A stretch of 64,000 bases of DNA from Cristatella mucedo (taxonomy: Eukaryota > Bryozoa > Phylactolaemata > Cristatellidae), in assembly GCA_009760855.2 (NCBI GenBank), contig WPIO01000020.1:3869501-3933500 (forward strand), written 5' to 3'. The position numbers and the translations under genes are program-made. The notes beneath the pieces are model-generated. The model was not told the DNA's origin and did not search any database. It saw nothing but the letters and a program-made list of their open reading frames with translations. Below, in pieces: positions 12,903 through 23,828 of the stretch. Numbering within the stretch: the first letter of the stretch is position 1; each line of letters starts with the position of its first letter.

Positions 12903-12953
<51 letters not shown>
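12889..12953. repeat. (TCTG)n(TC)n compound microsatellite
   Basis: TCTG units grade into a perfect TC run. Confidence 0.9.
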
Positions 12954-12954
<1 letters not shown>

Positions 12955-13145
12955 TAGGGAGGCGGAATAAATAGACATAACCTATGTATTAATATCCATC
13001 AACGAACGCACGCGAGCCAACAGTTGTACAAAGCAAGATATCGTAAATGTAACATTATATTCCGGTTTACCGGTTTCCGTAGTGCTGCTGATCTTTATGG
13101 CAACGCTTGTTCGCCCATGAAAAGGCTATTATTTAAAAAAAACAC

Positions 13146-13309
13146 GCTGGTTTGGTCAACGAGTGGTTAGGGTGCTCGCCTTCAACGACCGAGGTCAAGT
13201 TGCTTGTATTTGATAACTTAGGTGGTGGGCTCAAGCCCTGTAGCGTATGTGAAGCGCCTGAATGTACATTATGTTCTCGTAGGGTGTTGTACAAATGAAT
13301 TATATTTAC
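13146..13309 (+). mobile_element. SINE-2 copy
   Basis: Head GCTGGTTTGGTCAACGAGTG, then ggtgctcgcc, B-box-like GGGCTCAAGCCC, tail gaagcgcctgaatg ending in acaaatgaattat. Confidence 0.8.
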
Positions 13310-13427
13310 TTGTGAGCGATCTTAACGACTGAGCAGAATAGCACTGGCTACTACTATGTAAAAAATATTTTTGAATTTGCACCGTTGTCGACACCGACGA
13401 CCTTTAGCGTGCATAGCATATAAATAG

Positions 13428-13581
13428 AATATTTATTTGTATAGCCCCATAAGAGAACTTAATCTTCATTTAGGCGCGTCACATACGCCACGGGACTCGA
13501 GCCCAAACTATTGGCCATACACCACATTCACCCTGACTTTGATTCGAGGCGAGCACCTTGACCACCGGGCCAAGCCGGCAT
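13428..13581 (-). mobile_element. SINE-2 copy
   Basis: Tail at the left (tttgtatagccccataagag), B-box-like GGGCTCGAGTCCC and head complement ccaccgggccaagccgg. Opposite orientation to the copy 120 bp to the left. Confidence 0.8.
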
Positions 13582-14654
13582 CCGCTGCACTTCCAAAATG
13601 GGCTGTTCGTTCTTGCTTTCATCGTAGTATGCCGAACTGCTTCACCCTCACCAGTTGTGCTATCTCGCTGACTGTACTGCAGACCGTAATTCCTGTCCCT
13701 TTCCTTCTTTATACCAGTCATCATATTTAAATAAACATGGCAGATCTGAAACCATGCTTTCGATTAGAAATCTTCACGAAAAGAAGTGCACGATGGTAAT
13801 AGACAACTAAAGGCTACTAGCTAGCGTTTGTTAGAGCTAATTTCATGAGCTCCAATGGAATGCTTGAGGCCTCAAAGCGTCTTGTGAGCTTTTTTGAGGG
13901 TCTCTGCACAAAGACGGGGGGGGGTAGCTACGTGGGTGGGGAAGGGGGTTTTCGTCCAAGGAGGATAGAGGTTAAGAAGCAAATCGGCGGTAAGACCGAA
14001 CGAAGCCAAGTATTTTCAGTCGACGTGAATGGTGCGTACATCCTCGGCTTCGATGTCAAAGCACTCTCAAGACAAGCTAGAGTGAATCTCCTAGAGCTGC
14101 TGATGCAAGTCGATGGGAGTGTTTCATTGAGCTGGAGCTGAGCGGTGCCGATGGTTGTAGCATGAGAAGTTGTCGCTTACTCGTTCAACCAGCTCGATCA
14201 GCTCAAGTGGCGTGCTGCAAACCAGTTTAGGTAAAGTCGACGAAACAAATCTCACTGACGACGACGATGACCTAGGCACTGGTCAGCTTCACAGCATTCC
14301 GGCACGTGACAACCAGCAGGTAGTGGATGCAGGCGGTGGTACGCATAGATCGAAACCAAGGATGAACGCACCATCGAACGTCGATAAAAGAATGGACGGG
14401 AGGCACGCCCGCGCCCATGTCCATGACCTTGGAGAATGTGCTGCACATTGCTGGCAGCGATGCAAGCTGGGGTCTCATGCCTGACACTCTTTGACAAGCG
14501 CTAACTGTAACATGGTGTCATCATACTTTGCGTTATCTAGCCAGATGTGTTTTTATTTTTTTGAACAGATGCGCATGAACGTGGAGCCTGTGCTTCGAGG
14601 AACTCTCTCGGAGAATCGTGTGAGTTGATGTAAGCCGGCATAAGATAATGTAAC
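13582..14654. other. Intergenic, unrecognised sequence with an inverted 38-bp similarity
   Basis: Short frames on both strands without family motifs. Segments 14019-14056 and 14347-14385 are inverted copies (about 80% by eye). Confidence 0.5.
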
Positions 14655-14870
14655 GTTGTAATTCCCTTTTGGAGAAGCTACCAAAAAAAGCCACTAGGCC
14701 AGCAGGAGAGTACATGTAGTTGCGTAAGAGTTGACAGTGACTTCCACAGTCTAGGATCTGCAGAGCAAATGCTTCTGTCGCCAACGGTCTTTAAGCGTAC
14801 GAATGGAACAGCTTATGTATTGTCCATAAAAAACCTGAGGTTGACATGGTGGGCCTTGTGGGGCAGAGTT
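14655..14870. mobile_element. Rearranged LINE-B fragments
   Basis: 14655-14700 matches LINE-B in plus orientation (taattcccttttggagaagc), while 14716-14870 matches it in minus orientation (cttccacagtctaggatctg). The copy has an internal inversion or two adjacent opposite fragments. Confidence 0.6.
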
Positions 14871-14932
14871 GGAAGTAGGATAGTTACAGGATAGTTAATG
14901 TGAGTTTTCGTGTATCGCTCCACCCTATATTT

Positions 14933-14934
14933 TC

Positions 14935-15030
<96 letters not shown>
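14933..15030. repeat. (TC)n microsatellite
   Basis: About 98 bp of nearly perfect TC with two TA interruptions. Confidence 0.95.
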
Positions 15031-15461
15031 GGTTTCGCTTGTGGGGATTGGTATGCCCCTATTTTCAAATGTCACTAACCTTCAAAAGCATTTTTTTTTA
15101 GAAAAGACAGCACTATTTATTACAAACGCTCTTTAGTTGTGAGCCACACTGCTTTAATCATTATTCAAGATATAACAGATCCGCATTCTTAGCTTTATCT
15201 TAAAATGCAGAACGTTCTTTTTGAACATTTCCATCTTGCGAATTCGTTCTAAGTAAAAATTGAAAGCTTTCTCACGGCTGCTCACAGACTGTACTGACAT
15301 AACGAGACATCTTTACAAATGATTGGGACACTACAAAAGTCACGTCACTTGATAAGTAAACGGCTGCACCTTTACATAGACGTTATTCTTTTTGTTTCCC
15401 GGCACCCTCTCTGGCTCCAAATTTGCTATATTAAATAGGGTTCCAGCAATTTAATAATAAG

Positions 15462-15540
15462 AATGATGCATTTATTGTAGCAACCTCAGAGAACCCGATC
15501 TCTTTCTAGGCACTTTGCATTTGCTGCAAATGAACCCTGA
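15462..15540 (-). mobile_element. LINE-A tail fragment
   Basis: Degenerate stem-loop tail followed by tttgctgcaaatga, as in other LINE-A 3' ends. Confidence 0.65.
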
Positions 15541-15879
15541 ATTTAGCAAACATAATTGGATGAATCTTAATCAACAAAACAATTTTGGAAAACTTTTACA
15601 AAAGTAGTTCGCAGATTATGTACCCGGCATGGTCACTGGCTAGCCGTCATTCATGTTGGATGCAACGCAGCAGCTGCTGTTGTGGTATATGTGTTGCTCG
15701 AAGTAGCTAGGCAGTAGTATGAAATCTTGGGCTGTAATCCCTACCGAACACCGCTAATGGCATTGCATGCTCCTCGGAGCATTTGCTCAGCCATTATCAA
15801 CTATCCTTTATTCGCTCAATCGTGCTGCAATTGTGTACGTCAATATCATAATCCATTGGCATTCTTCTTTTCCAAGCTA

Positions 15880-16185
15880 ATAATAATAATAATAATAATA
15901 ATAATGCACTTGATAAAGCGCCCTCGGAGAACTTAATCTCTCTCTAGGCGCTTTACATTTGCTGCAAAGGGAAATGCAATTGAATGGTGAGTAAAATCAT
16001 GCTTGATAAACAAACAAAATGAATAACATGGTTAGGGGTGACATGCCCAGTGTCAGCATGCAAATGTGGTTAGTGGCAGCATGCACAGTGTCAGCATGCA
16101 TAAGCACATCAAGGACGAATCACAGGGACCCACTAAATGCTGTCCTAAATAGGTGTTTTTAAGTTCTTTTTAAATGATATGATAA
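15880..16185 (-). mobile_element. LINE-A 3' fragment
   Basis: TAA microsatellite (15880-15904), intact stem-loop and complete 3' UTR to the end of the polyprotein (ctaaataggtg). Confidence 0.85.
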
Positions 16186-17249
16186 AACATCTAAAAATTT
16201 ATTTAGGGTAACTACACTAATGCAGTAATAGCATTATTTTAATAAGGTCATATAGACTCTATCGAACCATTATATATACTACTAAATTGGGAATTCCATT
16301 ATAATGTCCTTCCTTATAGCGTTTAAAAATTGGGTCGAAACAAAACTGGGCTATTCCTATTATTTACGTACATGGTTATTGAATTCCGACCATTGGTGCT
16401 ATTTAAATCCAGCAGCATGGGGCATAGTTTGTGCTGCCAAGAACATAGAACACATCCTGCTGATTGCCAACCGTCCAGCCGATGTTGATATGATATCACG
16501 GGGTCATTATGCCAATGAGGGCAGCTAGGAGGAACCTGGTACATATGCTTGTGTTGCCCCTAAACTTCCTGAAGGAATGACTTTCCCATCGGATGATCTA
16601 GCTTTCCTTTAGATAAGAAGTCCCGTGCCTTAGTAGCCAAGTAGAATGCATTGGTCGTGGCAAGGGTGCTTCGAAACTCACAAGCAAGCACTGCGATTTA
16701 TTTCTGAAAAAAAATCGAACAAGAGCAGAGGAGAGAAGAACCCTCAGTACATCGATAGCACATTGAGAAGTGCAGGGTCCCGGACCCTAGAGCAAAACTA
16801 CGAAACTCTACTAGGCCGAGCAGCCTCGATAAATAAAGCCCGGTGCCCCTTGTGGGCTGAGCACATAGGCACTAGATGAGTGCATACTAACTGTTCACTC
16901 TAGTGCATGCCTGCTTCACTGCAACAACATGCAGAACTTGGTCATCTACGTGCGGCTCTAATCACGAGGACCGTCTAAAAAAATGGAGATTCTTGGAGGA
17001 TACAGTGGAGAATAAAATGCACGAGCAACGATGGATACAAGCTGTATGAGAAATATAAGGGTTGCAAGACACGGTGCCTCGAAGAAGGCACCTGTGCACA
17101 CGTTTGCAGCAAACTTGGCAATCACTAGAAGCAGCATGCTTGGCAAGCAAAAGTAGCACCACTGATCAATCCCGTGCTCGCTGGCTTGAGTACGTGAGCA
17201 GCCAGAGCAAAATGCCTCGAGACGACATCGGATTGGGAATCGGCTGATC
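16186..17249. other. 3' flank of the BACE-like gene
   Basis: No coding or repeat feature recognised apart from a candidate AATAAA at 16697-16702 (minus). Confidence 0.5.
16697..16702 (-). terminator. Possible polyadenylation signal for the BACE-like gene
   Basis: TTTATT on the plus strand reads AATAAA in the sense of the protease gene, about 550 bp after its stop codon. Weak evidence from motif and position only. Confidence 0.25.
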
Positions 17250-18749
17250 CTAAGGGTCCGGGTCAATGTCAGTCACCAGCTGAACGGTCATATTCCCATC
17301 TGCAGCGCCCCTCAACGCTAGCTGCCTACGAAGCCTTGTTGCAATGAATGCAATAAGTACAGACACCACCACCACCAGCACAACACATGCAACTATTACC
17401 GTCAAGCTCGTTCGGTCCGCTCTGCCAGCCGACTCATCGAATGCACAGCTAGCCACAGAGAAGCCTGCATTAGGATACCAACTCACGCGACTCTGCGTGC
17501 TGCCCGTCGCCGTCCCATTGGGGCAGGTCGACTTGGCGAAGCCGACTTGCTGCCCAGCTCGATCGAAGCGCACATAGAATGCTGTCATGCTTTGCGCGCC
17601 AATGATTGCCACATCGCCAGACACGGATATTGCTAGCTTGAAACAGTCTCTTTTCGGAAGCCGTGTACCATTAGTGGTCTTCACTAGGTACTGATCTGGG
17701 GCCAAATCTAGCGAAACGACGTGCGTACCATTCGCCAACAGACGCAACGTAAGTGTAGGTAGCCCAGCCGGATATGAGCCCGACGGCCAGCATGCTACCT
17801 CCGACCCCGTCCAGAATCCTGGAGGTATACTGGCTGACAGTTTCATCAGATTTCTCAGCTGCGAAGTGAGCTCGGCGTAAACCATGCTAGGCAGCATTAT
17901 GTTGGTAGTTCCGCTGTCGACGATGGTCCTCTTCGTGTTGTACTCTCTGCAGTCCAAGCCGAGGCTTCTATTGTGCACGAGGATGTCGGTGATGATCACC
18001 TCGTAGTACCGTTTAGCGGTCAAGGCGACGTCGTGAAACGCACCCGCGTACAAGGACGCATCGATCCCTCCGAAAACAGCCCGGCCGGATGCACTCGCGG
18101 TCGTGTTGCTGCTGTCTGGGCTTGCCTTCGGGCACAGCTGAAGCGAGAAGACGTCCCCGACGCTTCCAGCACTGACCAGCTCATCGAAGAGCGGCTTAAC
18201 ATTACCGGAAGGCAAAGAAATGGTCTGAAACGCCAGCCCAAGTATGCCTTGCCACTTGGAGGTACATGTGAATAGCTTCTCCGACCGAGATATCACTGAC
18301 AAATTCGCCACTACAGCTGGAAGGGTAGCCAGGCGGACAGCGTCGCTGCCTAGTAAACCGATCCACTGCCCTTCTGTATAGCGGACGGTAAATTCTAGGC
18401 CTTTTGATAAAAAGCTTGACGAACGCGACGAGTTGAAGTAGCGGTCAATGCATTCGTCCTTGTAGCCGGCAATAGCGAAGTTACTACTGCCGGTGTCCAC
18501 GAGGACGCTGAAGACTGTCTCCGGAGTGCCCAACGAAAGCTGCACGGAGTAACCCAGTTCCGGGTCGCCGTTGAGATCCACTGTGTAGACGCCGGTTTGA
18601 CTAGCGGAAGACCGAGCACCAGGCAGCCCGCCGGTCGAGGAGTTTTTCAGCGGCGCTGCAGCGCCCGGTCCAGCGGCCTGCATTGCCGCTTCCGTGCTAC
18701 GATGAATGAATAAAATAGTGCACAGCCTTACAGCGGCGAATGCTGGCAT
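17250..18749 (-). CDS. Intronless BACE-like membrane aspartic protease
   Basis: 499-residue type I membrane protein of the pepsin (A1) family, closest in layout to beta-secretases BACE1/BACE2. Seen in the sequence: catalytic motifs DTGSS (residues 85-89) and DSGTT (278-282); flap tyrosine in RYTEGQW (Y124); C-terminal-lobe segments RYYEVIITDI and FYVRFDRAGQQVGFA; six cysteines at 206, 267, 320, 369, 409 and 435 that line up with the three BACE disulfides; several N-glycosylation sequons; a single transmembrane helix at about 448-470 followed by RLRRQ; and a 25-residue acidic-ended tail. The dileucine sorting motif of vertebrate BACE tails is absent. The N-terminus is hydrophobic but a weak signal peptide. 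The reading frame is intact across one exon, whereas BACE genes I know of have several introns, so this may be a retrocopy or an intron-loss lineage. Substrate unknown. Start is the first in-frame ATG. Confidence 0.9.
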   Translation of the reverse strand: MPAFAAVRLCTILFIHRSTEAAMQAAGPGAAAPLKNSSTGGLPGARSSASQTGVYTVDLNGDPELGYSVQLSLGTPETVFSVLVDTGSSNFAIAGYKDECIDRYFNSSRSSSFLSKGLEFTVRYTEGQWIGLLGSDAVRLATLPAVVANLSVISRSEKLFTCTSKWQGILGLAFQTISLPSGNVKPLFDELVSAGSVGDVFSLQLCPKASPDSSNTTASASGRAVFGGIDASLYAGAFHDVALTAKRYYEVIITDILVHNRSLGLDCREYNTKRTIVDSGTTNIMLPSMVYAELTSQLRNLMKLSASIPPGFWTGSEVACWPSGSYPAGLPTLTLRLLANGTHVVSLDLAPDQYLVKTTNGTRLPKRDCFKLAISVSGDVAIIGAQSMTAFYVRFDRAGQQVGFAKSTCPNGTATGSTQSRVSWYPNAGFSVASCAFDESAGRADRTSLTVIVACVVLVVVVSVLIAFIATRLRRQLALRGAADGNMTVQLVTDIDPDP

Positions 18750-19462
18750 CTTCTTTTACGCAAGCACGGGTTGGAAGGAAGGCATGCGCACGTCCGCGGG
18801 CCAGGTTTCTCCGAAAATGAAAGCACCGTGCACACAGCGGAAGTATATCTTCTACGGTAGGTCTAGTTACGACCGAGCGGGAGTTGTCTCCCAACGTTAT
18901 CGATTATTCCAAAGATAGATACTTCTTCAGTGCTCCTAAAGCTGCGTTTACACGGCAGACTTTCCCACAGATTTCGGACATATTTCCCACATAGTTGAGC
19001 TACTATGACACCATACGTCACAACATTTTGAGGGGGAGGAGCCATGTCTGCAGACTCATCGGAAGAAGAATCTGTCTAAACTAGTTGGCTCCCTGTGTTG
19101 GTCCAGCCGACCAATCAAACCCCGGGGCTCTCACATTCACCCCCAAGCACCTAAATAAAAAGGTCTGACGTTCATGGGCTCGAGGCAGTCAGTGCAAGTC
19201 CTTGAATATGGGCTGCTTATGCGTTGTAACCAATTCTTCAGCCTTTTCTACGTAGAATACGCCGGGCATTTGTTTATCAAATCCACCAATAAACTCATAA
19301 CGGTGCACATTACTTAACCCTATACACCAGCACACCCGGAACGGCGAACATTACTTGTACTGCTTCCCTTCCCAAAAAAGCTTTTTTAAAATGCTTATAT
19401 TCTTTTTATTTATATTCTTCTCATGCTACTCCGCAATGATCCCTGCAGCGGTGAACTCAACT
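18750..19462. other. 5' flank of the BACE-like gene
   Basis: No TATA box or repeat identified. A stretch at 18941-19075 starting gctgcgtttacacggcagac looks like the end of a DNA transposon but could not be assigned. Confidence 0.45.
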
Positions 19463-20085
19463 TATAATAATAATAAAAACAAAACGTTTGATAAAGCGCC
19501 CTCAGTGAACTCAATCTCTTTCTAGGCGCTTTACAATTGGTGCAAAGGAAGCACGAATTGAATGGTTAATGGCCGAATGCTCGATAAACAACAAGAGTAA
19601 CGTGGTTAGGGGTGCTGTGCCCAGGGTTAACATGCACACATGGTTTATGGCAGCACTACAAATGACGAATCGCATAGACCCACTAAATGCTGTGGTAAAA
19701 AGATGCGTTTTTAACTTCTTTTTAAATTTAGTCAAATCAAGGGATGTCGCGACGCCAGTCGGAAGTGAGTTCTAGGCTTTGGGAGCATTCGAACTACAGG
19801 CATGGTCTCCAAAGGATTTGAGGTTTGTTCGAGATATAGCTATGCGATTTGATTCAGAAAGGCGGGTGGCACGATGTTTATCCTGGTGGGAGAGTAGATC
19901 TGATTGGTAGGCTGGAGCCACAGAATGAAGGGACTAAAAGTGAGTGAGAAAACTTTGAAGTCGATGTGATGCTGCCCTGGGAGTCAGAGCAGGTCAGCTA
20001 GAAGTGGTGTGATGTGGCAACTGCGACGCTTGCGACAGACAAGCCTAGCTGCAGAGTTTTGTACCAGCTGTAGGCGCCTGATTGG
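19463..20085 (-). mobile_element. LINE-A fragment, degenerate
   Basis: Matches the 3' part of LINE-A: stem-loop tail with TAA repeat at the left, 3' UTR motif with CATGCTG-type repeats, and nucleotide similarity through the end of the polyprotein (for example the reverse complement of gcgacagacaagcctagctg). Frames are broken. Confidence 0.8.
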
Positions 20086-20837
20086 CCTACTTTGCTTTGT
20101 CTTGTGATAGATAAAGGAAGGCGGCGCGCAGGATTTTGGTCTCAATATCAGCCGGCAGGTCTTTATAGGTTGGCGCTATGGCACTGTGTCAGGGGCCCCT
20201 CGCATCTTAGCAGCAGCTGCTTTTTGTAATGATTTATTTTTAGTTATAACGTAAATGAAATGTATGCATAAGTTTTGTCTTAGTCGTCTGCTATCAATAA
20301 GTTTTGTGGGCGGTACAGCGCCATCGCACGGTTCCACCCCAGCCAACGCTCCGCCCACCATGGGCGCGAGAGACACCGACACGTGACTGCATCCTTACCA
20401 CGCTTTAGGCACTTACTATCTGTCTACCGACCTGTATGGACTCCATCCACTGTCACTATTCACGCGTCATGCTCCGGAGCAGTATACCCGACTACTACGA
20501 CCACCAGTACGTACGTTCGCCCGCCTGCTTCGTCTGTTACAAATACAACCGTCGTCATATCGCCCACAACTTCGTCGCTCGCGAGCCCCCACAAGTGGTG
20601 ACTTCCTAACGTTGACTCGACCGGCAACCTTACTCAACTAAAACAGTTTTTCTGGTTTATTTAACCGCATCTGTGTGGTAAGATTTACTGGTTACCGTAA
20701 CTTGCTACTATATTTTGTACTACGGATGACAAAAACTACTGATAATGTAACGGCGTGACTTCAATGGAGCTCAACATAACCCATAAGAATGAGTTTGCTT
20801 GGGAAATGCCATGAGAAGGCGCACCGGGATGCTACAG
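20086..20837. other. Intergenic, no feature recognised
   Basis: Short Thr/Pro-rich frame on the plus strand (20383-20601) of no known family. Confidence 0.5.
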
Positions 20838-22217
20838 CTAATAATAATAATATTAATAATTCACTTGATAAAGCGCCCTCAGAAAACTTAATCTCTTTCT
20901 AGGCGCTTTACATTTGCTGTAAAGTGAAATGCAACTGAATGGTAAGTAAAATCATGCTTGAAAAACAAACAAAATGAATAATATGGTTAGGGGTGACATG
21001 CACAGGGTCAGCATGCAAATGTGGTTAGTGGCAGCATGCACAGTGTCAGCACGCATAAGCACATCAAGGACGAATCACAGGGACCCACTAAATGCTGTCC
21101 TAAATAGGTGTTTTTAGGTTCCTTTTAAATGTGGTCAGGTCAGGGGATGTTCTGACGCAGGTTGGGAGGGATTTCCAGGCTTTGGGAGCATATGAACTAA
21201 ATGCACGGTCTCCAAAGGATTTAAGGTTTGTACGAGGTATTTCTAGACTGTTGGATTCCGAAAAGCGGGTGGTACGATGCTTGGCCTGATGGGGGAGTAG
21301 ATGTGAGAGATAGGCTGGAGCCAAAGAATGAAGGGACCTAAAAGTGAGCGACAAAACCTTGAAGTCAATCCGTTGCTTGACTGGTAGCCAGTGCAGGTCG
21401 ACGAGAAGTGGAGTAATGTGGCAACTGCGACGCTCACGGCAGACAAGTCTAGCTGCCGAGTTTTGCACCAGCTGCAATCGCCTGATCGCACATGCCGGTA
21501 GGCCAGTAAGCAGTGAGTTGCAGAAGTCGAGACGGGATGTCACGAATGCATGGACCAACTTGGACGTGGTATCTTTATCTAAACAAGCCCGAATTTTAGC
21601 AATGTTATGAAGCTGAAAATAGGCGGATTTGACTGTGGAGCTGATATGGTCGTCTAACGAAAGGTCGGTTTGGAATATGAAACCTAGATTTCGAGCTGAT
21701 TCAACTGGAGATATGCTGGCAGAGCCAATTTTGAGAGTCAGCCTGTCCAATCTCTGGATCACACTGGGTTTGCCCATAACTAGTAAGTTAGTTTTTTATC
21801 ATCGTTAAGTTTTAGAAAATTTGCTGCCATCTATGTGCGGATGTCATCAATGCATGCAGCTAGTGAGTTGAGAGAATTTGAGGTGCTCGAAGGCTGGGAG
21901 GGATCGAAGCAAAGGTACAACTGAGTGTCATCCGCATAGAAGTGAAAGCCTAGATTGTGCTTGGCAATCACATCAGCAAGAGGCAGAGTATAAACCGTGA
22001 ACAGAACCGGACCTAGCACTGAGCCCTGAGGTACTCCATATTTCAGAGGTACTTCAGATGATCTTTGTCCATTCACGTCAATACTCTGGAGTCTCCCACT
22101 GAGATAGGACCTGAACCACTGCAGAGCCGTGCCAGTGATGCCCAGGCGAGATGAGAGGCTCTAGAAGAACTTTGTGATCGATGGTATCAAAAGCTGCCGA
22201 AGGATCAAGCAAAGCAA
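20838..22217 (-). mobile_element. LINE-A, longest copy (CR1/L2-type reverse transcriptase, 5' truncated)
   Basis: In sense order (right to left): AFDTIDHKVLL, then [14 protein letters not shown] and HFYADDTQLY (reverse transcriptase motifs, 21831-22076), a frame break near 21800, then a 225-residue open stretch 21100-21777 with RRLQLVQNSAARLVCRERRS and DLHWLPVKQRIDFKVLSL, typical of the C-terminal region of CR1/L2-type polyproteins. After the stop comes a roughly 200-bp 3' UTR, a stem-loop with outer stem AAGCGCC/GGCGCTT, and a TAA/ATT microsatellite (20838-20862). The endonuclease domain is missing. Not active as it stands. Confidence 0.85.
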
Positions 22218-22314
22218 GCTACAACTGGAATCTGGTCAAATATGGCATGCTTTGGGGGCAGGAAACTCAGCCTACTGCTTGAGGAGCTGAGGAGCTCAGG
22301 CAGTAGGAGTTAAG

Positions 22315-22372
22315 GGGCTCGTCTATCGCTATAAAAATAGAGCTGCTAAATCAGCTATTATTTTTTTACGGC
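22315..22372 (+). mobile_element. SINE-1 3' end fragment
   Basis: Ends gagctgctaaatcagct after ctatcgctataaaaatag, as in SINE-1. Confidence 0.5.
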
Positions 22373-22964
22373 AGATTAAAAGCTTCAATGATGCGACTAC
22401 TAACGTAAATGAGACAGCAACTAAAAATGAGGAGAAAATTCAAGTGGACTGTCCGCCATTCCAGCAGGCAGAAAACGCTACAAGGGACATTACCTGGTTT
22501 CTAGAACGTGATGATGTTCCAGTTCGATGTCTGCTGTCTGCTACTCTACAGGCCTAAACGAATGGCCCGCCAAGATTTTCGACGAGATGTATGAGTACTT
22601 GGTGACAGCAAGTAGTGCGCAGTGTGCCCACTGGGACTCAGATTTTACTCCAACCAGATATGTCTACGCAGCCGATGGAAAAACCAAGAAAACGCTCACG
22701 TGACCTGTTCGAAGCAACTCATCCGCTGTCGAAGGAACCTATCGTGGCTTTGCTATTCACCATCTAAACTTTGTCTATTTTGCTTTCATTGCAAGCTAAT
22801 GCCACCAGACGTTTTAGCCTTCAGCATAAAAGGTTTTTTGCAACCGGAAGCTTTAGAAGCAACAAATCATGAAGCACGATGTCAGTTCTACACATCGAGC
22901 ATCCATGATTAAGCTGTTAACGCGACGTGACACAGCAAAACGTGATCAGGCAATAACAAAGTGA
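22373..22964. other. Unrecognised sequence between LINE fragments
   Basis: Broken plus-strand frames with gene-like composition (for example WPAKIFDEMYEYLVTASSAQ) but no family recognised; may be debris of a mobile element. Confidence 0.4.
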
Positions 22965-23363
22965 CGCCTGTTCGCGCCCTCAGGTCCTGTGTGGACAATA
23001 AATAAGCTGTCCCATTCCTCCGCTTAAAGACAGTTGGCGACAGAAGCTTTAGCTCTGCAGGTCTTGGACTGTGGAACTCGCTTCCACAATTCTTACGCAA
23101 CGACAACTACTCTCCAACTACCGACTATGGCACATCTTTTTCAGCAGTCCTGAACTGCTACTTCTATGCTGCTCACTACCTCAACTGCTCTCCTGACTCT
23201 GCTATGCTTCCCACTTTCTCTTTGTTGCGTGAGACGAAGTCTGTTGGCTACCGAATGCGCACCGAAAGCCGCTTAGGCTGTGAGTGCGCTATACAAAACT
23301 CTCCTGCGTAACACCCACATGGTCTTTATGACTTTGTGCAGTTACTGACGGAGATACATTACA
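22965..23363 (+). mobile_element. LINE-B 3' fragment
   Basis: Starts in cctcaggtcctgtgtggaca and runs to the ATTAC microsatellite (acattacattacgtg) that abuts the hAT fragment. Confidence 0.8.
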
Positions 23364-23684
23364 TTACATTACGTGACAAACAACGTGAATACTGGCGTGT
23401 TGTTCACGAGTGGCTGTTTGAAACTTTTTCCTTTTTATTTGAACATGGCCTGGCCTTTAGAGGTGACAACAAGATCGTTGGCTCTGTCAATAATGGAAAT
23501 TATTTGGGAATCCTTGAAATTATATCAAAATTTGATTTCTTCACGGTGCAATACCTGCAGGTGCATGATAAAAAGGGAAAACGACGCACGTCACACCTGT
23601 CTGCCAAAAACATCTGCAATAAACTAATTCAGTTGATTGGCCAGCTAGTTTTTGATCGGATTAGTTTTGTCGAAACTTTTTTTT
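23364..23684 (+). pseudogene. hAT transposase fragment, N-terminal DUF4371/ZMYM1-like part
   Basis: Plus-strand translation contains HGLAFRGDN, NNGNYLGILEI and a Leu/Ile-rich stretch ending RISFVE. This is the layout of the segment between the TTF-type zinc finger and the catalytic core in ZMYM1-like hAT transposases. No start and no catalytic DDE residues are present. The frame is interrupted at about 23684 by a foldback element. Two further pieces of the same kind of protein follow on the same strand at 29820 and 31738, so this is probably one broken element. Confidence 0.65.
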
Positions 23685-23828
23685 ACACGAGCCTGGAAAG
23701 ATTTCTGATTTAGGCTGGACACATTTTGCTCTATACGTCCACGATTACGGAAAATAAAGCTCCGGAACGTTTGATGACGAATACGGCAAATGTACCCAGT
23801 TAAAATCAGAAATCTTTTCAGACTCGTA
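23684..23828. mobile_element. 145-bp foldback (imperfect palindrome)
   Basis: The two halves are inverted copies of each other. The best-matched core is AAGATTTCTGATTT at 23698-23711 against its exact complement at 23803-23816, with flanking TAC..GAG and CTGG..ACA segments also paired. It interrupts the hAT fragment. It may be a miniature foldback transposon; no target duplication was confirmed. Confidence 0.6.

Noticed and set aside
12609-12978. Ser-Leu and Arg-Glu open frames on both strands
   Set aside because: Translations of the (TC)n tract.
18941-19075. Possible DNA-transposon end (gcgtttacacggca)
   Set aside because: No matching second end or target duplication found within the window; left unassigned.
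20383-20601. Thr/Ser-rich 72-codon frame
   Set aside because: No start context, no conserved motif, short; composition alone is not evidence of a gene.
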